Source: Paracoccus sp. (in: a-proteobacteria)
Lineage (GTDB): Bacteria > Pseudomonadota > Alphaproteobacteria > Rhodobacterales > Rhodobacteraceae
Reading direction: 5' to 3'
Assembly: GCA_030538425.1 (NCBI GenBank)
Contig: JAUNTZ010000014.1
Span: 1-60,540, forward strand
Length of the DNA: 60,540 nt
In this document: positions 1 through 9,779 of the stretch, piece after piece
How positions within the stretch are numbered: the first letter of the stretch is position 1
How the letters are laid out: each line of letters opens with the position of its first letter
Made by a program: the position numbers and the translations under genes
Notes under the pieces: model-generated
The model's input: the letters and a program-made list of their open reading frames with translations, nothing else
Databases searched by the model: none
Told to the model about the DNA's origin: nothing

Positions 1-653
<653 letters not shown>

Positions 654-695
654 AGCCTGCCTATACAGGGGCGCAATCACCGCGAAAAGAGGGAT

Positions 696-1592
696 TTACG
701 ATCCGCCCGGCGGGATCGAGGCCAGCTTGCGCCGCCGCAATGCCGCCTCGCGCCACATCGCGAAGCCGCCCGCCGCCGCGATGATCGCGGCCCCGGTCAG
801 GGTCAGCGCATCGGGGCGTTCACCGAACAGCGTGACGCCAATCGCCAGGGCAAAGATCAGCCGCGTATAGCGGAAAGGCGCGATAACCGATGCCTCACCG
901 ATCCGGGTCGCGGTCACCAGCATCGTATAGGCCGCAACACCGCCAATCATGCCGCCGATCATCTGCCCGTAATTCAGCGCCGTGGGCCATTCCCAGCCTT
1001 GCCCAAAGGCCAGATCCATCGCGATTCCGGCCGGGATCAGCGCGCCGAAGGCGGAGGCGGACAGTTGGTTCGAGCGGATATGTTGCGGCACCCGCCGCGT
1101 TGCAATATCTCGCGCGGCAAGGCCTGCCACCCCGATCACGGCCAGAATCGACAGCGGCTCAAACCCGCTCATCCCCGGCTTGACGATCAGCAGCACGCCC
1201 ACAAAGCCCGCAGCGATGGCCAGCCACCGCCGCCAGCCGACGCTCTCGCCCAGAAACAGCCAGGCGCCCAGCATGATCATCAAGGGCGCGGCCTGAAGAA
1301 TGGCCGAGGTCGATGAAATATCGGTCAGCACAAGTGCCGAGACAAACCCCACCCCGCCGATCACCTCACCGGCATTGCGCACCAGCATGACCGGGCGCAG
1401 CAGGTCGCGGGTGAACAGCGCCCCGCCCTCGCGCCGAAGCTGGACCCAGAACACGACCATGCCCATCGCGCCCAACATCGCAAGGATCTGCCCGATGGGC
1501 AGCCGCGCCGAGAGCAGCTTGGTGAACATATCCTCGATCGCGAAAAGGGCCATCGCCAGAACCATCAGGACCGACGCGCGGTAGTTTTCCAA
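696..1592 (-). CDS. DMT-superfamily transporter (EamA-type, 10 TM)
   Basis: The product is about 298 aa, almost entirely hydrophobic with short charged loops, consistent with the ten-helix EamA drug/metabolite transporter fold and its two-fold internal repeat. The first helix (LMVLAMALFAIEDMFTKLL) and the glycine-rich helix pairs are typical. I prefer the TTG start at 1592 because it has a GGAG Shine-Dalgarno seven bases upstream and places the first helix at the very N-terminus; the frame stays open to another TTG at 1661 that has no such signal. Substrate is unknown. The charged C-terminus (REAALRRRKLA) would be cytoplasmic. Confidence 0.85.
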   Translation of the reverse strand: MENYRASVLMVLAMALFAIEDMFTKLLSARLPIGQILAMLGAMGMVVFWVQLRREGGALFTRDLLRPVMLVRNAGEVIGGVGFVSALVLTDISSTSAILQAAPLMIMLGAWLFLGESVGWRRWLAIAAGFVGVLLIVKPGMSGFEPLSILAVIGVAGLAARDIATRRVPQHIRSNQLSASAFGALIPAGIAMDLAFGQGWEWPTALNYGQMIGGMIGGVAAYTMLVTATRIGEASVIAPFRYTRLIFALAIGVTLFGERPDALTLTGAAIIAAAGGFAMWREAALRRRKLASIPPGGS

Positions 1593-1679
1593 AACAACGC
1601 TCCGTGAGAAAGGCGGGCTTGTGCCGCGGGCCAAGCTGAACAAAACTAGGCCAACTGTCAAAGCCGAAAAGAGGCCCAG

Positions 1680-1874
1680 ATGAGCACCGTCACATTAACC
1701 ATCCCCGACATGACCTGCGGCCATTGCGTGGCCTCGATCACGAAAATCATCGAGGCCGAGGGCGGCACCGCCCGCGCCGATCTCGACCGCCAGCAGGTCA
1801 GCCTGACCGGGATTGAGCAAGCCCGCGCCCTCGATCTGATTCGTGCGGCCGGGTTTTCGCCGGAACCTGTCTGA
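1680..1874 (+). CDS. Heavy-metal-associated (HMA) domain protein, CopZ-like copper chaperone
   Basis: A 64-residue single-domain protein with the metal-binding loop MTCGHC (CxxC) near residue 11 and the short beta-alpha-beta-beta-alpha-beta layout of CopZ/Atx1 chaperones. Proteins of this kind bind Cu(I) in the cytosol and hand it to P1B-type ATPases. No ATPase or CueR-type regulator is adjacent, so the partner must be elsewhere. It is divergent from the DMT transporter, with about 87 bp between them. The start ATG at 1680 sits just behind the AAAGAGG segment. Confidence 0.88.
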   Translation: MSTVTLTIPDMTCGHCVASITKIIEAEGGTARADLDRQQVSLTGIEQARALDLIRAAGFSPEPV

Positions 1875-2044
1875 CCGCCCGCGCGATCCGGCACACAAGA
1901 TCTTGACCCCGATGCCCGCCGATGCGCTAGTCTGACGCATCACGCGCTGATTGAGCCAAGTGTCGCAATTTGCTAGACTGCGCCGATAAATCACAAGACG
2001 CGGCATCAGGCCGCGCATCACGAAACCCGTTCGAGGAGACAGAG

Positions 2045-2347
2045 ATGAAACGCCTGATGATTGCTGCGGCCGCCATCGTTATGACCGCGCCGCTTGCCGT
2101 GGCCGGGCCGATTGACAGCGCCTGCGCCCGCTCGGAACGCGGCGCCCGCAATATCGCGCTGTGTGGCTGCATCCAGCAGGTCGCGGACATGACCCTCTCG
2201 CGCGCCGACCAACGCCGCGCCGCCACCTTCTTCCGCGACCCCCACCGCGCGCAAGAGGTCCGCGCCTCGCGCCGTCAGGACGATAACGCCTTCTGGGCGC
2301 GTTACCGCAACTTTACCAACACCGCCGAGGCTTATTGCCGCCGCTAG
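2045..2347 (+). CDS. Small exported protein of unknown function
   Basis: A 100-aa protein with a clear Sec signal peptide (MKRLMIAAAAIVMTAPLAVA, then GPID), so the mature ~80 residues should be periplasmic. The mature part is charged and mostly helical and carries four cysteines (one near the start, the LCGC pair, and one three residues from the end), suggesting disulfides. The ATG at 2045 has GAGGAGA upstream; the frame is open further 5' but without a better start. I do not recognise the family. It ends 4 bp before the Sir2-type gene and may be co-transcribed with it. Confidence 0.75.
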   Translation: MKRLMIAAAAIVMTAPLAVAGPIDSACARSERGARNIALCGCIQQVADMTLSRADQRRAATFFRDPHRAQEVRASRRQDDNAFWARYRNFTNTAEAYCRR

Positions 2348-2351
2348 AGCC

Positions 2352-3029
2352 ATGCGCATCGTGGTTCTGACCGGCGCGGGGATTTCCGCCGAAAGCGGCA
2401 TCCAGACCTTTCGCGCCGCAGCGGGCGGGCTCTGGGAAGATCACCGGGTCGAGGACGTGGCGACGCCCGAAGCCTTTGCCCGTGACCCCGCGCTTGTGCA
2501 TCGCTTTTACAATATGCGCCGGGCGTCGGCTGCACAGGCGCAGCCCAATGCCGCGCATCATGCGCTTGTCGATCTGGCCGCGCGGCATGAGCTCTTTCTG
2601 GTGACGCAGAATGTCGATGACCTGCATGAACGCGCGGGCTCACCCCATGTCACCCATATGCATGGCGCGCTGAGCGGCGCGCTTTGTGCCGCTTGCGGGC
2701 ATCACTGGCCAAGCCCGGCGCAGATGGACGTGACCACGCCCTGCCCGGCATGTGACGAAACAGCGGCCCGACCTGATATCGTCTGGTTCGGTGAAATGCC
2801 CTATCACATGCCCGAGATCTGGACCGCGCTTGAACAGGCCGATCTGTTCGCGGCCATCGGCACCTCCGGTCAGGTCTATCCGGCGGCAGGCTTTGCCCAA
2901 CATGCCGTGCGCCACGGCGTCGAATGCGTCGAGCTGAACCTTGAACCCTCGGCGGTCTCGCGAGACTTTCACCGCCATATCAGCGGCCCCGCCACGCGCA
3001 TCGTGCCGGACTGGGTGGCCGGGCTTTAA
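2352..3029 (+). CDS. cobB: NAD-dependent protein deacylase (Sir2/CobB, class III)
   Basis: A 225-aa sirtuin. Visible are the NAD-binding start GAGISAESGIQTFR (residues 8-21), the TQNVDDLHERAG segment, the catalytic His in HMHG (~104), and a zinc ribbon of Cys112, Cys115, Cys131 and Cys134. Tyr53-x-x-Arg56 matches the motif that marks SIRT5/CobB-type desuccinylase/deacylase activity. It removes acyl groups from lysines using NAD+. The gene is convergent with cysE and the two stop regions overlap by 4 bp. Confidence 0.95.
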   Translation: MRIVVLTGAGISAESGIQTFRAAAGGLWEDHRVEDVATPEAFARDPALVHRFYNMRRASAAQAQPNAAHHALVDLAARHELFLVTQNVDDLHERAGSPHVTHMHGALSGALCAACGHHWPSPAQMDVTTPCPACDETAARPDIVWFGEMPYHMPEIWTALEQADLFAAIGTSGQVYPAAGFAQHAVRHGVECVELNLEPSAVSRDFHRHISGPATRIVPDWVAGL

Positions 3030-3859
3030 CCCTGATCGACGCGGATGCGGTGATCCATCGCGAAGGCCGGATCTTCGCAGCCCGCATCCCCCACGATCCG
3101 CGCAGGCACGCCCGCGACCGTCTTGCACGGCGGCACCTCCTCCAGCACGACCGAACCGGCGGCGATGCGGCTGCAGTGACCAACGCGAATATTGCCCAGA
3201 ACCTTGGCCCCCGCGCCGATCAGCACGCCATTCCCGATCTTGGGGTGGCGGTCACCATCGGCCTTGCCGGTCCCGCCAAGCGTAACGGAATGCAGCATCG
3301 ACACATTGTCGCCCACCACCGCGGTTTCCCCGATCACGATGGAATGGGCGTGGTCGATCATCACCCCTTTGCCCACCCTTGCGGCGGGGTGAATATCGAC
3401 GCCAAACGCCTCGGAACAGCGCATCTGCACGAAATAGGCCATATCGCGCCGCCCCTCCTGCCAAAGCCAATGGCCCAGCCGATAGGCTTGGAGCGCCTGA
3501 AACCCCTTGAAGAACAACAGCGGCTGGATCAGCCGATGGGTGGCCGGGTCACGCTCTAACACCGCCAACAGATCGGCGGCGGCGGCATCGACCAGTTCGG
3601 GCTGCGCGTTATAGGCCGTGTCGGTGATCTCGCGCAGGATCTGCTCGCTCATCTCGCCCGAGGCCAGCTTCAGCGCGATCCGATAGGCAAGCGCCGATTT
3701 CAGATCCCGGTGATGCAGCAAACCGCCATGCACCAACGCGCCCAGCAACGGCTCATCGCGCACCGCCTCGGCGGCCTCTTCGCGAATGCGCGCCCAGATG
3801 GCGGCATCGCCCTTGGGCAGAACCTTGTCCTCCGCCCTGATACCCGTCTGCTTGTTCAT
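3026..3859 (-). CDS. cysE: Serine O-acetyltransferase
   Basis: A 277-aa CysE: an all-alpha N-terminal domain (residues ~10-150) followed by a left-handed parallel beta-helix made of hexapeptide repeats, including the segments around HPAARVGKGVMIDHAHSIVI and VSMLHSVTLGGTGK. It makes O-acetylserine from serine and acetyl-CoA, the first step of cysteine synthesis. The ATG at 3859 has AAAGGA upstream. It lies immediately downstream of the GTA cluster on the same strand, with a ~60-bp gap, so read-through from the GTA operon is possible. Confidence 0.96.
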   Translation of the reverse strand: MNKQTGIRAEDKVLPKGDAAIWARIREEAAEAVRDEPLLGALVHGGLLHHRDLKSALAYRIALKLASGEMSEQILREITDTAYNAQPELVDAAAADLLAVLERDPATHRLIQPLLFFKGFQALQAYRLGHWLWQEGRRDMAYFVQMRCSEAFGVDIHPAARVGKGVMIDHAHSIVIGETAVVGDNVSMLHSVTLGGTGKADGDRHPKIGNGVLIGAGAKVLGNIRVGHCSRIAAGSVVLEEVPPCKTVAGVPARIVGDAGCEDPAFAMDHRIRVDQG

Positions 3860-3918
3860 CGGCCCGTCCTTTCGCTAAGCCGCAGTCTAACCCAAGCAGA
3901 CGGGCGATAAAAGCGGGC

Positions 3919-4632
3919 CTAGCGCGGCAGGCGCAGCTCAAGCAGATGCACCGCCAGCCGCACCCTGCCGCCGGTGAAACTGCCGCCCTGCGCGGTCAGG
4001 ATGAGGGGCTGCGGCTGCCAATAGGTGACGGGCTGCGACAGCATCCCCCGCGCCCAGGCCCCCGCGCCCAGACCAAGCCCCTGCCCGAAACGGTCCGCCG
4101 CGCCCTCGGTGCCAAGCGACCAGGCCGAAAGACTGCCGGTGAGCGGCTCGACCACCCGCGCGGTCGCGCCGATCACCATGGCCGCATGGGGGATCACGAT
4201 GTCGGTTTCCTGCACGCTTCCTTCGCCGGGCTGCACCTCACCCTCGATCACGCGCGCGATCAGCCCCGAGCCATAGGGCGACAGCGTCAGCGCACCACTC
4301 ACCCATGTCTCACCATCAAAGAGCGCCGTCACGCCCTCATCGGCCACAAAGGCGCGCATCCCGGCTTGCGGCGCGGCAAAGATCCAGCCGCCATTGCCCG
4401 CCATGACGATCTGTCCGCCCTGCCCCGCCCAGTCGCCGCCCGCATGGGTCGGCACGGCAAAGCAGGCACCCGGAAGCACGGTTTCGGGCGGGGTGGCGCG
4501 GGTCACGCTTTGCAAGACCGGGTTCACCATCGCATCAAGCCGGGTCAGGGCCTCGTTCATGGTGACATGCTTTTGCGCCTGTGCCTGCTGGACAAAGGGC
4601 AGGCCCAAACGGGCGCTTGATTGCTCAGACAT
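3919..4632 (-). CDS. DUF2793 protein, probable GTA tail fibre
   Basis: A 237-aa protein starting MSEQSSARLGLPFVQQAQAQ; the conserved N-terminal segment followed by HVTMNEALTRLD is the DUF2793 signature found in phage and GTA fibre proteins. In R. capsulatus a DUF2793 tail-fibre gene (rcc00171) lies away from the main cluster; here it directly follows g15 and its start overlaps the g15 stop by 8 bp, so it is translationally coupled. The C-terminal ~100 residues are beta-rich and probably make the receptor-binding head. I chose the ATG at 4632 (GGA behind it) over an upstream in-frame start inside g15. Confidence 0.85.
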   Translation of the reverse strand: MSEQSSARLGLPFVQQAQAQKHVTMNEALTRLDAMVNPVLQSVTRATPPETVLPGACFAVPTHAGGDWAGQGGQIVMAGNGGWIFAAPQAGMRAFVADEGVTALFDGETWVSGALTLSPYGSGLIARVIEGEVQPGEGSVQETDIVIPHAAMVIGATARVVEPLTGSLSAWSLGTEGAADRFGQGLGLGAGAWARGMLSQPVTYWQPQPLILTAQGGSFTGGRVRLAVHLLELRLPR

Positions 4633-7600
4633 GGATTTTCCTTTCGGCAAACGGCCCGGGGCCGTAGGTTTCGGACAATTGCGCAACCGCAAGAGTGACA
4701 TCGCCGCCCGCGCGGGCACGATCCCAGACCGCTTGCGGGATCTGATAGGCCGGCACGCCGGTCTCAGCCTCGTGCAGCACGGCGCCGTCGCGGATCAGCC
4801 GCAGAAGATAGGCCTCGCGCGATTCCCCCAAAGGCACCTCACGCAGATCCCACCTGTCGCCGCCGATCCGGGTGCGGCGGACCCATGACGCCGCCCGCCC
4901 GTCAAGGCGCAGGTGACAGGGCGACAGCGGCCGCAGACCCTCACCCCGGAACAGCCGCGCGGTCTGGCGATAGCTGGGATCGTCGGGACCGCGCATCGCC
5001 GGGCCAATCCGCCAGAGCTGCGACTGACCGACGGCCTCGGGGGCCAGTCCGATCTGCTGCGCCGCCCCGTTCATCAGAACCACGGTCGAGCCCTGCGGCC
5101 AGATCTCGGGCATCAGCGCATCGCTGCCCGCCTGCCCGCGCAGCCGCAGCGACAGACCCCAACGGTTCGGCCCCAGCAACTCGGCGCGGGCGAACTGGAA
5201 CAGCTCCCACCGCGACTCGCTGCCGTCACCAATCGCCATCAGGTTCGCACCGGCCAGCAGATCGGCTTCATCCACACTGCTCAGCGTGCCACCGGCCAGC
5301 GTGATCTCCAGCATCGGGCCGCGATCCCACAGGCCCGGCATCGCAGCGCGCAGCGGCGTCAGCGTCCGCCCGATCACCGCAGGCGCGTCGATCAGCCGGT
5401 CAAGCGCAAGGCCAGCAGCACCCCCTTGGTAAACCGCAACCGCGCCGGGCCATGGCCGGGCGGCCACTGCCAGATGGGGCGCATGGGGCACCTCATCGCC
5501 GCGCATCAGGGGCAGGTCCAGAAAGACGGGCCAGACCGGCAATGGCGGGCGGTAGCGGCGCACGGAAAGCCCCTCATGCGCATCCGCAACCCCCGGCGCG
5601 TAGATCGACGGCTCGGTCCGGGTCGCATCGACGATCAGCGCGCCCGCCCGCTCAACCCGGTCGATCCGCCAGCGGCGCCCCTCAAGCGCGACCACATCGC
5701 CCGCCCCCAGATCCGCGCGTGACGGCGGCAGGGCAAAGCGCAGCACGTCGCGGGCTAGCCTTGCCTCAGACAGCCAGCGCGCGGCCATGTTGCGGCCCTC
5801 GGACGCGGTCAGAACCAGAGGGATCTCACTGTCGGAAACCGGGCCGGAGGGATCATCGGGCAGGCTCGCCTCGGCGGTGGCAGCAGCATAGGCGTCACCC
5901 TCAACCAGATGGGTGACGCGCAGGCGCCCGGCCAGTTCCGCGTCGGGCAGGCGCACCGCCTCAAACCCGCCCTCAACCCCCTCGGCCAGATCCTCGGCTG
6001 CCAGTTGTGCCACCGCGCGGCCATCGCGCATGACGAAGCGCAGCACGCCGTCACGCTCAACCGCATCAAAGCCATAAGCCAGCATCAGCGGTTGCAGCGC
6101 CGCCCGCGCCGTGGTGCCGCCTGGCGACGCATAGCCGCGCACCAGACCCGAGAGCCCGCTTGTGTCGTAATGCGAAACCCCCGCGGCGATGCACAGATCC
6201 GCCACCAACCCCGCCAAGGGCACCGCCCCTGCCCGCCCGTTCAGCCAATGGCCGCGCGACCATGCCGGGCCGTCGCTCCACAGATCGGAACGGCCCGGAA
6301 AGGCCGGATAGGGTCGCGCATCCCAGCACCAGACATGCGCCCGCGACATATCGACCATCGGCCCGCCATAGGCCCCGCGCGGATTGTGCGCGCCGTCCCC
6401 CCAATAGGCGGTCATCGCGCGGATATAGGCCGCCTGCACGACATCATCCCGCGCGCCGGTCGAGTAATGCGGCAGGGACGATTCCGAACTCATCACGTCC
6501 AGAAACTTGTTGGGCTGATTGGTGCCCTTGTCGATGGCGGCACAGCCCATCTCGGTGAACCAGAACGGTTTTGAGCCCGGCACCCATGCCGTCGGCTCCT
6601 CGGCGCGCAGCCCGTCCACGCGGTCATGATGCGCATTCGACCACCAGCCGCGCAGATCCTTGTAGCGCCAGACCCAATCCTCGCCATAGGCACCGTCGCG
6701 GATCGGGGTGCGGATCTGGGCCGCGCGATGCTCGGGCGCGGCGTAATACCAGTCGAACCCCTCACCGCCCGCGACATTGCTTTCCAGATAGCCCGGCGCG
6801 TCGATCCGCCGCCAATGCGCATCCAGATGCGCCTCGCCCTCGCGCCAATCCGACAGCGGCATGTAATTGTCGATGCCGATAAAGTCGATCTCGGGATGCG
6901 CCCAAAGCGGGTCCAGATGGAAATGCACATCGCCATTGCCCGGATGATAGCCGAAATATTCCGACCAATCGGCGGCATAGCTGATCTTGACCTTCGGCCC
7001 CAGAATCGCGCGCACCTCACCGGCCAGACGGCAAAGCTGCTCGACCGCCGGAAAGCGGCCCTCTTCGCCCATGATCTGCGTCAGCCCGCGCATTTCCGAG
7101 CCAATCAGAAAGCTGTCCACCCCCCCCGCAGCGGCACAAAGATGCGCATAATGCAGGATGAAGCGGCGATAGGACCACTCATCCGGCCCGTGATAGTGAA
7201 TCATCTCACCCTCACGGCTGAAATCTTCGGGCATGGCGGTGCCAAAGAACGCCTCAACCGCCAGCCGCGCGGCAGCGGTGCCATGCGGGCTGTTCGCACC
7301 CCCCGGCGCAATGGCCGAGGTGATCCGCCCGCGCCACGGCATGACGGGTTGCGCGTCACCGCCATAAGGATCAGGCAGGCGATTGCCGGGCAGTTGCTCC
7401 ATCAGGATGAACGGATAGAACACCGCCCGCTTGCCCGCCTTGTGCAGCGCGCGCAGCGCCTGCACCACAGAGGCATCGGCGGGCGAGCCGCCATAAATCG
7501 GTTTACCCTGATGGCGCGCGACCTGATCGGCCTCAGCCGCTGCAATCCCGCCCGCCCGCCAGGGCATCGAGCCGTCGCGACCCTTATGTTCGACCTTGGG

Positions 7601-8470
7601 ACGCAGCCGGCACTCACCCACGCGCAGATCGTCGCCAAACCACGACACCACCAGCGCCACCGAGCCAGTTCGCGGCAATTCACGACCCAGAATGTCCAGC
7701 GAGGCCAAAAAATCGCTCTCGGCCAACGGCAAGGCGGCATTGGCGGACTCAATCTCGCCCAGGCCCTTGTCATAGGTTACCATCTCGGTGGCCAGCGCAT
7801 ATTCGCCGGTGCCGGGGATCATCGCGACCGCCTCAACTTCGCGCGAGAGACCCCCACCCGACTGCGCGGGGCGCGTCACCTCAAAGGACAGCTGCGGCAG
7901 CCGGTTGCCCCATGGCTCAAGGTCCAGCTCATCCAGAACGACGTAAGCCGTGCCGCGATAGGCGGGCGCGTCCTCGCCCTCATGCGCAACGATCGAGGGG
8001 TCGGGCAACTGGTCGGCAGAACCCGGATAGACCCGCATGTTCAGATCGGCGGGCGCGATCTCCTCACCATCGGCCCAGACCCGGCCCACGCCCGCGATCT
8101 CACCCTCACAAAGCGCAATCGCCACGCTCAGCCGATAGCCGATCCGCGTCACCCGAGGCCGCCCCTTGCCGCCACCCTGCGTGCCGCGAAACTCGGTCAG
8201 CGGCGCGGCCCAGATCACATGGCCGGGCAGCCGCATCTGGCCCCAGACCTGCGCGATGGCCACGCCCTCACCCGCGCCTTGCAGACGCAGCCGGTCGATG
8301 CGCCCGGTCTCAACCGGCTGCGCACCACCGCCCAGCAGCCGCGCGTCAATGACCCGGCCCATCGTCGCGCCCACCGCACGACCGATCACCGCGCCCGACA
8401 GGCCCAGCACCGCGCCGCCAAAACCCGCACCGACCGAAGCGCCAACCGCGCCCAGCAGGATCGTCGCCAT
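4625..8470 (-). CDS. GTA g15: large tail fibre/baseplate protein with glycoside-hydrolase-like TIM barrel
   Basis: A 1281-aa protein, the largest of the cluster. The N-terminus carries two glycine-rich hydrophobic stretches (GAVGASVGAGFGGAVLGLSG). A central block (~residues 380-740) contains FDWYYAAPEH, WFTEMGCAAIDKG and DFIGIDNYMPLSDW, matching the GTA TIM-barrel glycoside-hydrolase-like domain. The C-terminal third resembles the phage-tail (gp37-like) module. In the RcGTA particle the homologue sits at the tail tip and is thought to help pass the cell wall. ATG 8470 has AAAGGAG upstream. No frameshift is seen. Confidence 0.95.
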   Translation of the reverse strand: MATILLGAVGASVGAGFGGAVLGLSGAVIGRAVGATMGRVIDARLLGGGAQPVETGRIDRLRLQGAGEGVAIAQVWGQMRLPGHVIWAAPLTEFRGTQGGGKGRPRVTRIGYRLSVAIALCEGEIAGVGRVWADGEEIAPADLNMRVYPGSADQLPDPSIVAHEGEDAPAYRGTAYVVLDELDLEPWGNRLPQLSFEVTRPAQSGGGLSREVEAVAMIPGTGEYALATEMVTYDKGLGEIESANAALPLAESDFLASLDILGRELPRTGSVALVVSWFGDDLRVGECRLRPKVEHKGRDGSMPWRAGGIAAAEADQVARHQGKPIYGGSPADASVVQALRALHKAGKRAVFYPFILMEQLPGNRLPDPYGGDAQPVMPWRGRITSAIAPGGANSPHGTAAARLAVEAFFGTAMPEDFSREGEMIHYHGPDEWSYRRFILHYAHLCAAAGGVDSFLIGSEMRGLTQIMGEEGRFPAVEQLCRLAGEVRAILGPKVKISYAADWSEYFGYHPGNGDVHFHLDPLWAHPEIDFIGIDNYMPLSDWREGEAHLDAHWRRIDAPGYLESNVAGGEGFDWYYAAPEHRAAQIRTPIRDGAYGEDWVWRYKDLRGWWSNAHHDRVDGLRAEEPTAWVPGSKPFWFTEMGCAAIDKGTNQPNKFLDVMSSESSLPHYSTGARDDVVQAAYIRAMTAYWGDGAHNPRGAYGGPMVDMSRAHVWCWDARPYPAFPGRSDLWSDGPAWSRGHWLNGRAGAVPLAGLVADLCIAAGVSHYDTSGLSGLVRGYASPGGTTARAALQPLMLAYGFDAVERDGVLRFVMRDGRAVAQLAAEDLAEGVEGGFEAVRLPDAELAGRLRVTHLVEGDAYAAATAEASLPDDPSGPVSDSEIPLVLTASEGRNMAARWLSEARLARDVLRFALPPSRADLGAGDVVALEGRRWRIDRVERAGALIVDATRTEPSIYAPGVADAHEGLSVRRYRPPLPVWPVFLDLPLMRGDEVPHAPHLAVAARPWPGAVAVYQGGAAGLALDRLIDAPAVIGRTLTPLRAAMPGLWDRGPMLEITLAGGTLSSVDEADLLAGANLMAIGDGSESRWELFQFARAELLGPNRWGLSLRLRGQAGSDALMPEIWPQGSTVVLMNGAAQQIGLAPEAVGQSQLWRIGPAMRGPDDPSYRQTARLFRGEGLRPLSPCHLRLDGRAASWVRRTRIGGDRWDLREVPLGESREAYLLRLIRDGAVLHEAETGVPAYQIPQAVWDRARAGGDVTLAVAQLSETYGPGPFAERKIHV

Positions 8471-8503
8471 GCCCTTCTCCTTTGTTGTTGAAATCGGCGC
8501 CCG

Positions 8504-8911
8504 TCAGTCGGGAAACCGGAACCGCGCGGCAATCCGCCGCCGCCATGGCAGCGACAGCGGCACCTCGACGACGCCATGCCGCTCTTGTGCGTGAATGAAA
8601 GTCGCAGCGCCTGAGATCAGCCCCAGATGCTTCGCCGCCCGGCCCTCACGCATCCGAAACAGCACGACCTGCCCCGGCGCCTCGCCCGCGCTTGGCCACA
8701 GCCAGCGCCGCAAAGCACGCTCAAGCGCATCGTCATCCTCACCCCAATCGGGCGTATAGGCGGGCAGGCGCCATGGCTCCGCCCCGTGCACCTCACGCCA
8801 GACGCCGCGCAGCAGGCCAAGGCAATCGGCGCCGGCACCCCGGCAACTCGCCTGATGCGCGTAAGGCGTGCCGATCCAGGCCCGCGCGGCGGCAATCACC
8901 CGCTCAGACAT
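8504..8911 (-). CDS. GTA g14: NlpC/P60-family cell-wall peptidase
   Basis: A 135-aa NlpC/P60 domain with the catalytic cysteine in GADCLGL (Cys30), a histidine in AKHLGL (His95) and a further His107. In RcGTA this tail-tip peptidase cuts peptidoglycan so that DNA can enter the recipient periplasm. Its start overlaps the end of g13 by 8 bp and its stop is 33 bp before g15, as in other Rhodobacterales clusters. Confidence 0.95.
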   Translation of the reverse strand: MSERVIAAARAWIGTPYAHQASCRGAGADCLGLLRGVWREVHGAEPWRLPAYTPDWGEDDDALERALRRWLWPSAGEAPGQVVLFRMREGRAAKHLGLISGAATFIHAQERHGVVEVPLSLPWRRRIAARFRFPD

Positions 8912-9779
8912 CGGGTAGCTCGGGCCGGGCCGCGATGCTTGCGGGCGCGCGCGGGCGTGGCTCGATCTGCGGGGCCATCAGCCAGTCTTCGCTTGGCAGA
9001 TGCGGAAAGCCGCGAAAATTCAGCGCGTTGCGAAATTTCAGCCGGCATGTCGCCATGGTCTTGTCACAGCCCGCAATCAGCCGGACACGATCACCAACCG
9101 CCGGCGTCAAGCCAAGCCCGGTCCAAAGCGCGACCTCACGCCCGCCGCCCGGCAAGGCGCTGTCCTGCCGGATCACGCCGCCCAGACCCTGCGCCGCGCC
9201 GTCCAGCATGACCAGCCTGCCATGATCGAACCAGCCACTGTCAAAGCCCGCGCCATCGTCGAACTCAAAGCGCTGCGCCTCGCTGACCCGCGCAATCGCC
9301 AGCTCGACGAAACGCCCCTCCGCCGCCAGATCGACGCCGCAATCAGGGTCGCCCAGAATCGCCGGACAGCGCGGGTGAAACACCCGCCCACGGCTTTGGT
9401 TCAGCGCCTCGGCCAGACCGCGCAGCTCAGCCCGAAAGGCGCCGCCCGCCCGCGTGATCTCGCCCAGATGGCCGCGAAACACCAGCCGGTGCTGGCTTGC
9501 GTCGCGCCAATCGATCTCATAAAGCGCGACCTCCGCCCCGTCCCAGCGACCGGCCAGAATATCCGCCTCGGTGATGGCCTCATCGCTCAGCGCCCCGGCG
9601 GCTTCCGTGTTATCGACCGCCAGCCCCGCGCTTTGCACCACCGCCCCCGCCGAGAGGCCGGTATCGGGGCGCAGCGTGACGCGCTGAAAGGTGAGCGGGC
9701 GGTCGTGATCGGTCAGCCCCAGCACCAGACCATCGGCGCGCCGGACGATCCAGCCGCGTGCAAGATAGCTCACGCTCAT
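8904..9779 (-). CDS. GTA g13: tail hub protein (DUF2163/BR0599 family)
   Basis: A 291-aa hub protein. Four cysteines, Cys138 and Cys147 (HPRCPAILGDPDCGVD) and Cys238 and Cys245 (GCDKTMATC), are the conserved set of the family; in RcGTA and in the lambda gpL tail-tip protein such cysteines hold an iron-sulfur cluster. The N-terminal DUF2163 half (YLARGWIVRRADG, LTDHDRPL) forms the ring that joins the tube to the tip. The start overlaps the g12 stop by 4 bp (ATGA). Confidence 0.94.
   Translation of the reverse strand: MSVSYLARGWIVRRADGLVLGLTDHDRPLTFQRVTLRPDTGLSAGAVVQSAGLAVDNTEAAGALSDEAITEADILAGRWDGAEVALYEIDWRDASQHRLVFRGHLGEITRAGGAFRAELRGLAEALNQSRGRVFHPRCPAILGDPDCGVDLAAEGRFVELAIARVSEAQRFEFDDGAGFDSGWFDHGRLVMLDGAAQGLGGVIRQDSALPGGGREVALWTGLGLTPAVGDRVRLIAGCDKTMATCRLKFRNALNFRGFPHLPSEDWLMAPQIEPRPRAPASIAARPELPDV

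Noticed and set aside
6626-8491. A 621-codon plus-strand open frame antisense to g15
   Set aside because: No recognisable domain, shadow composition, and it is fully covered by a well-supported GTA gene.
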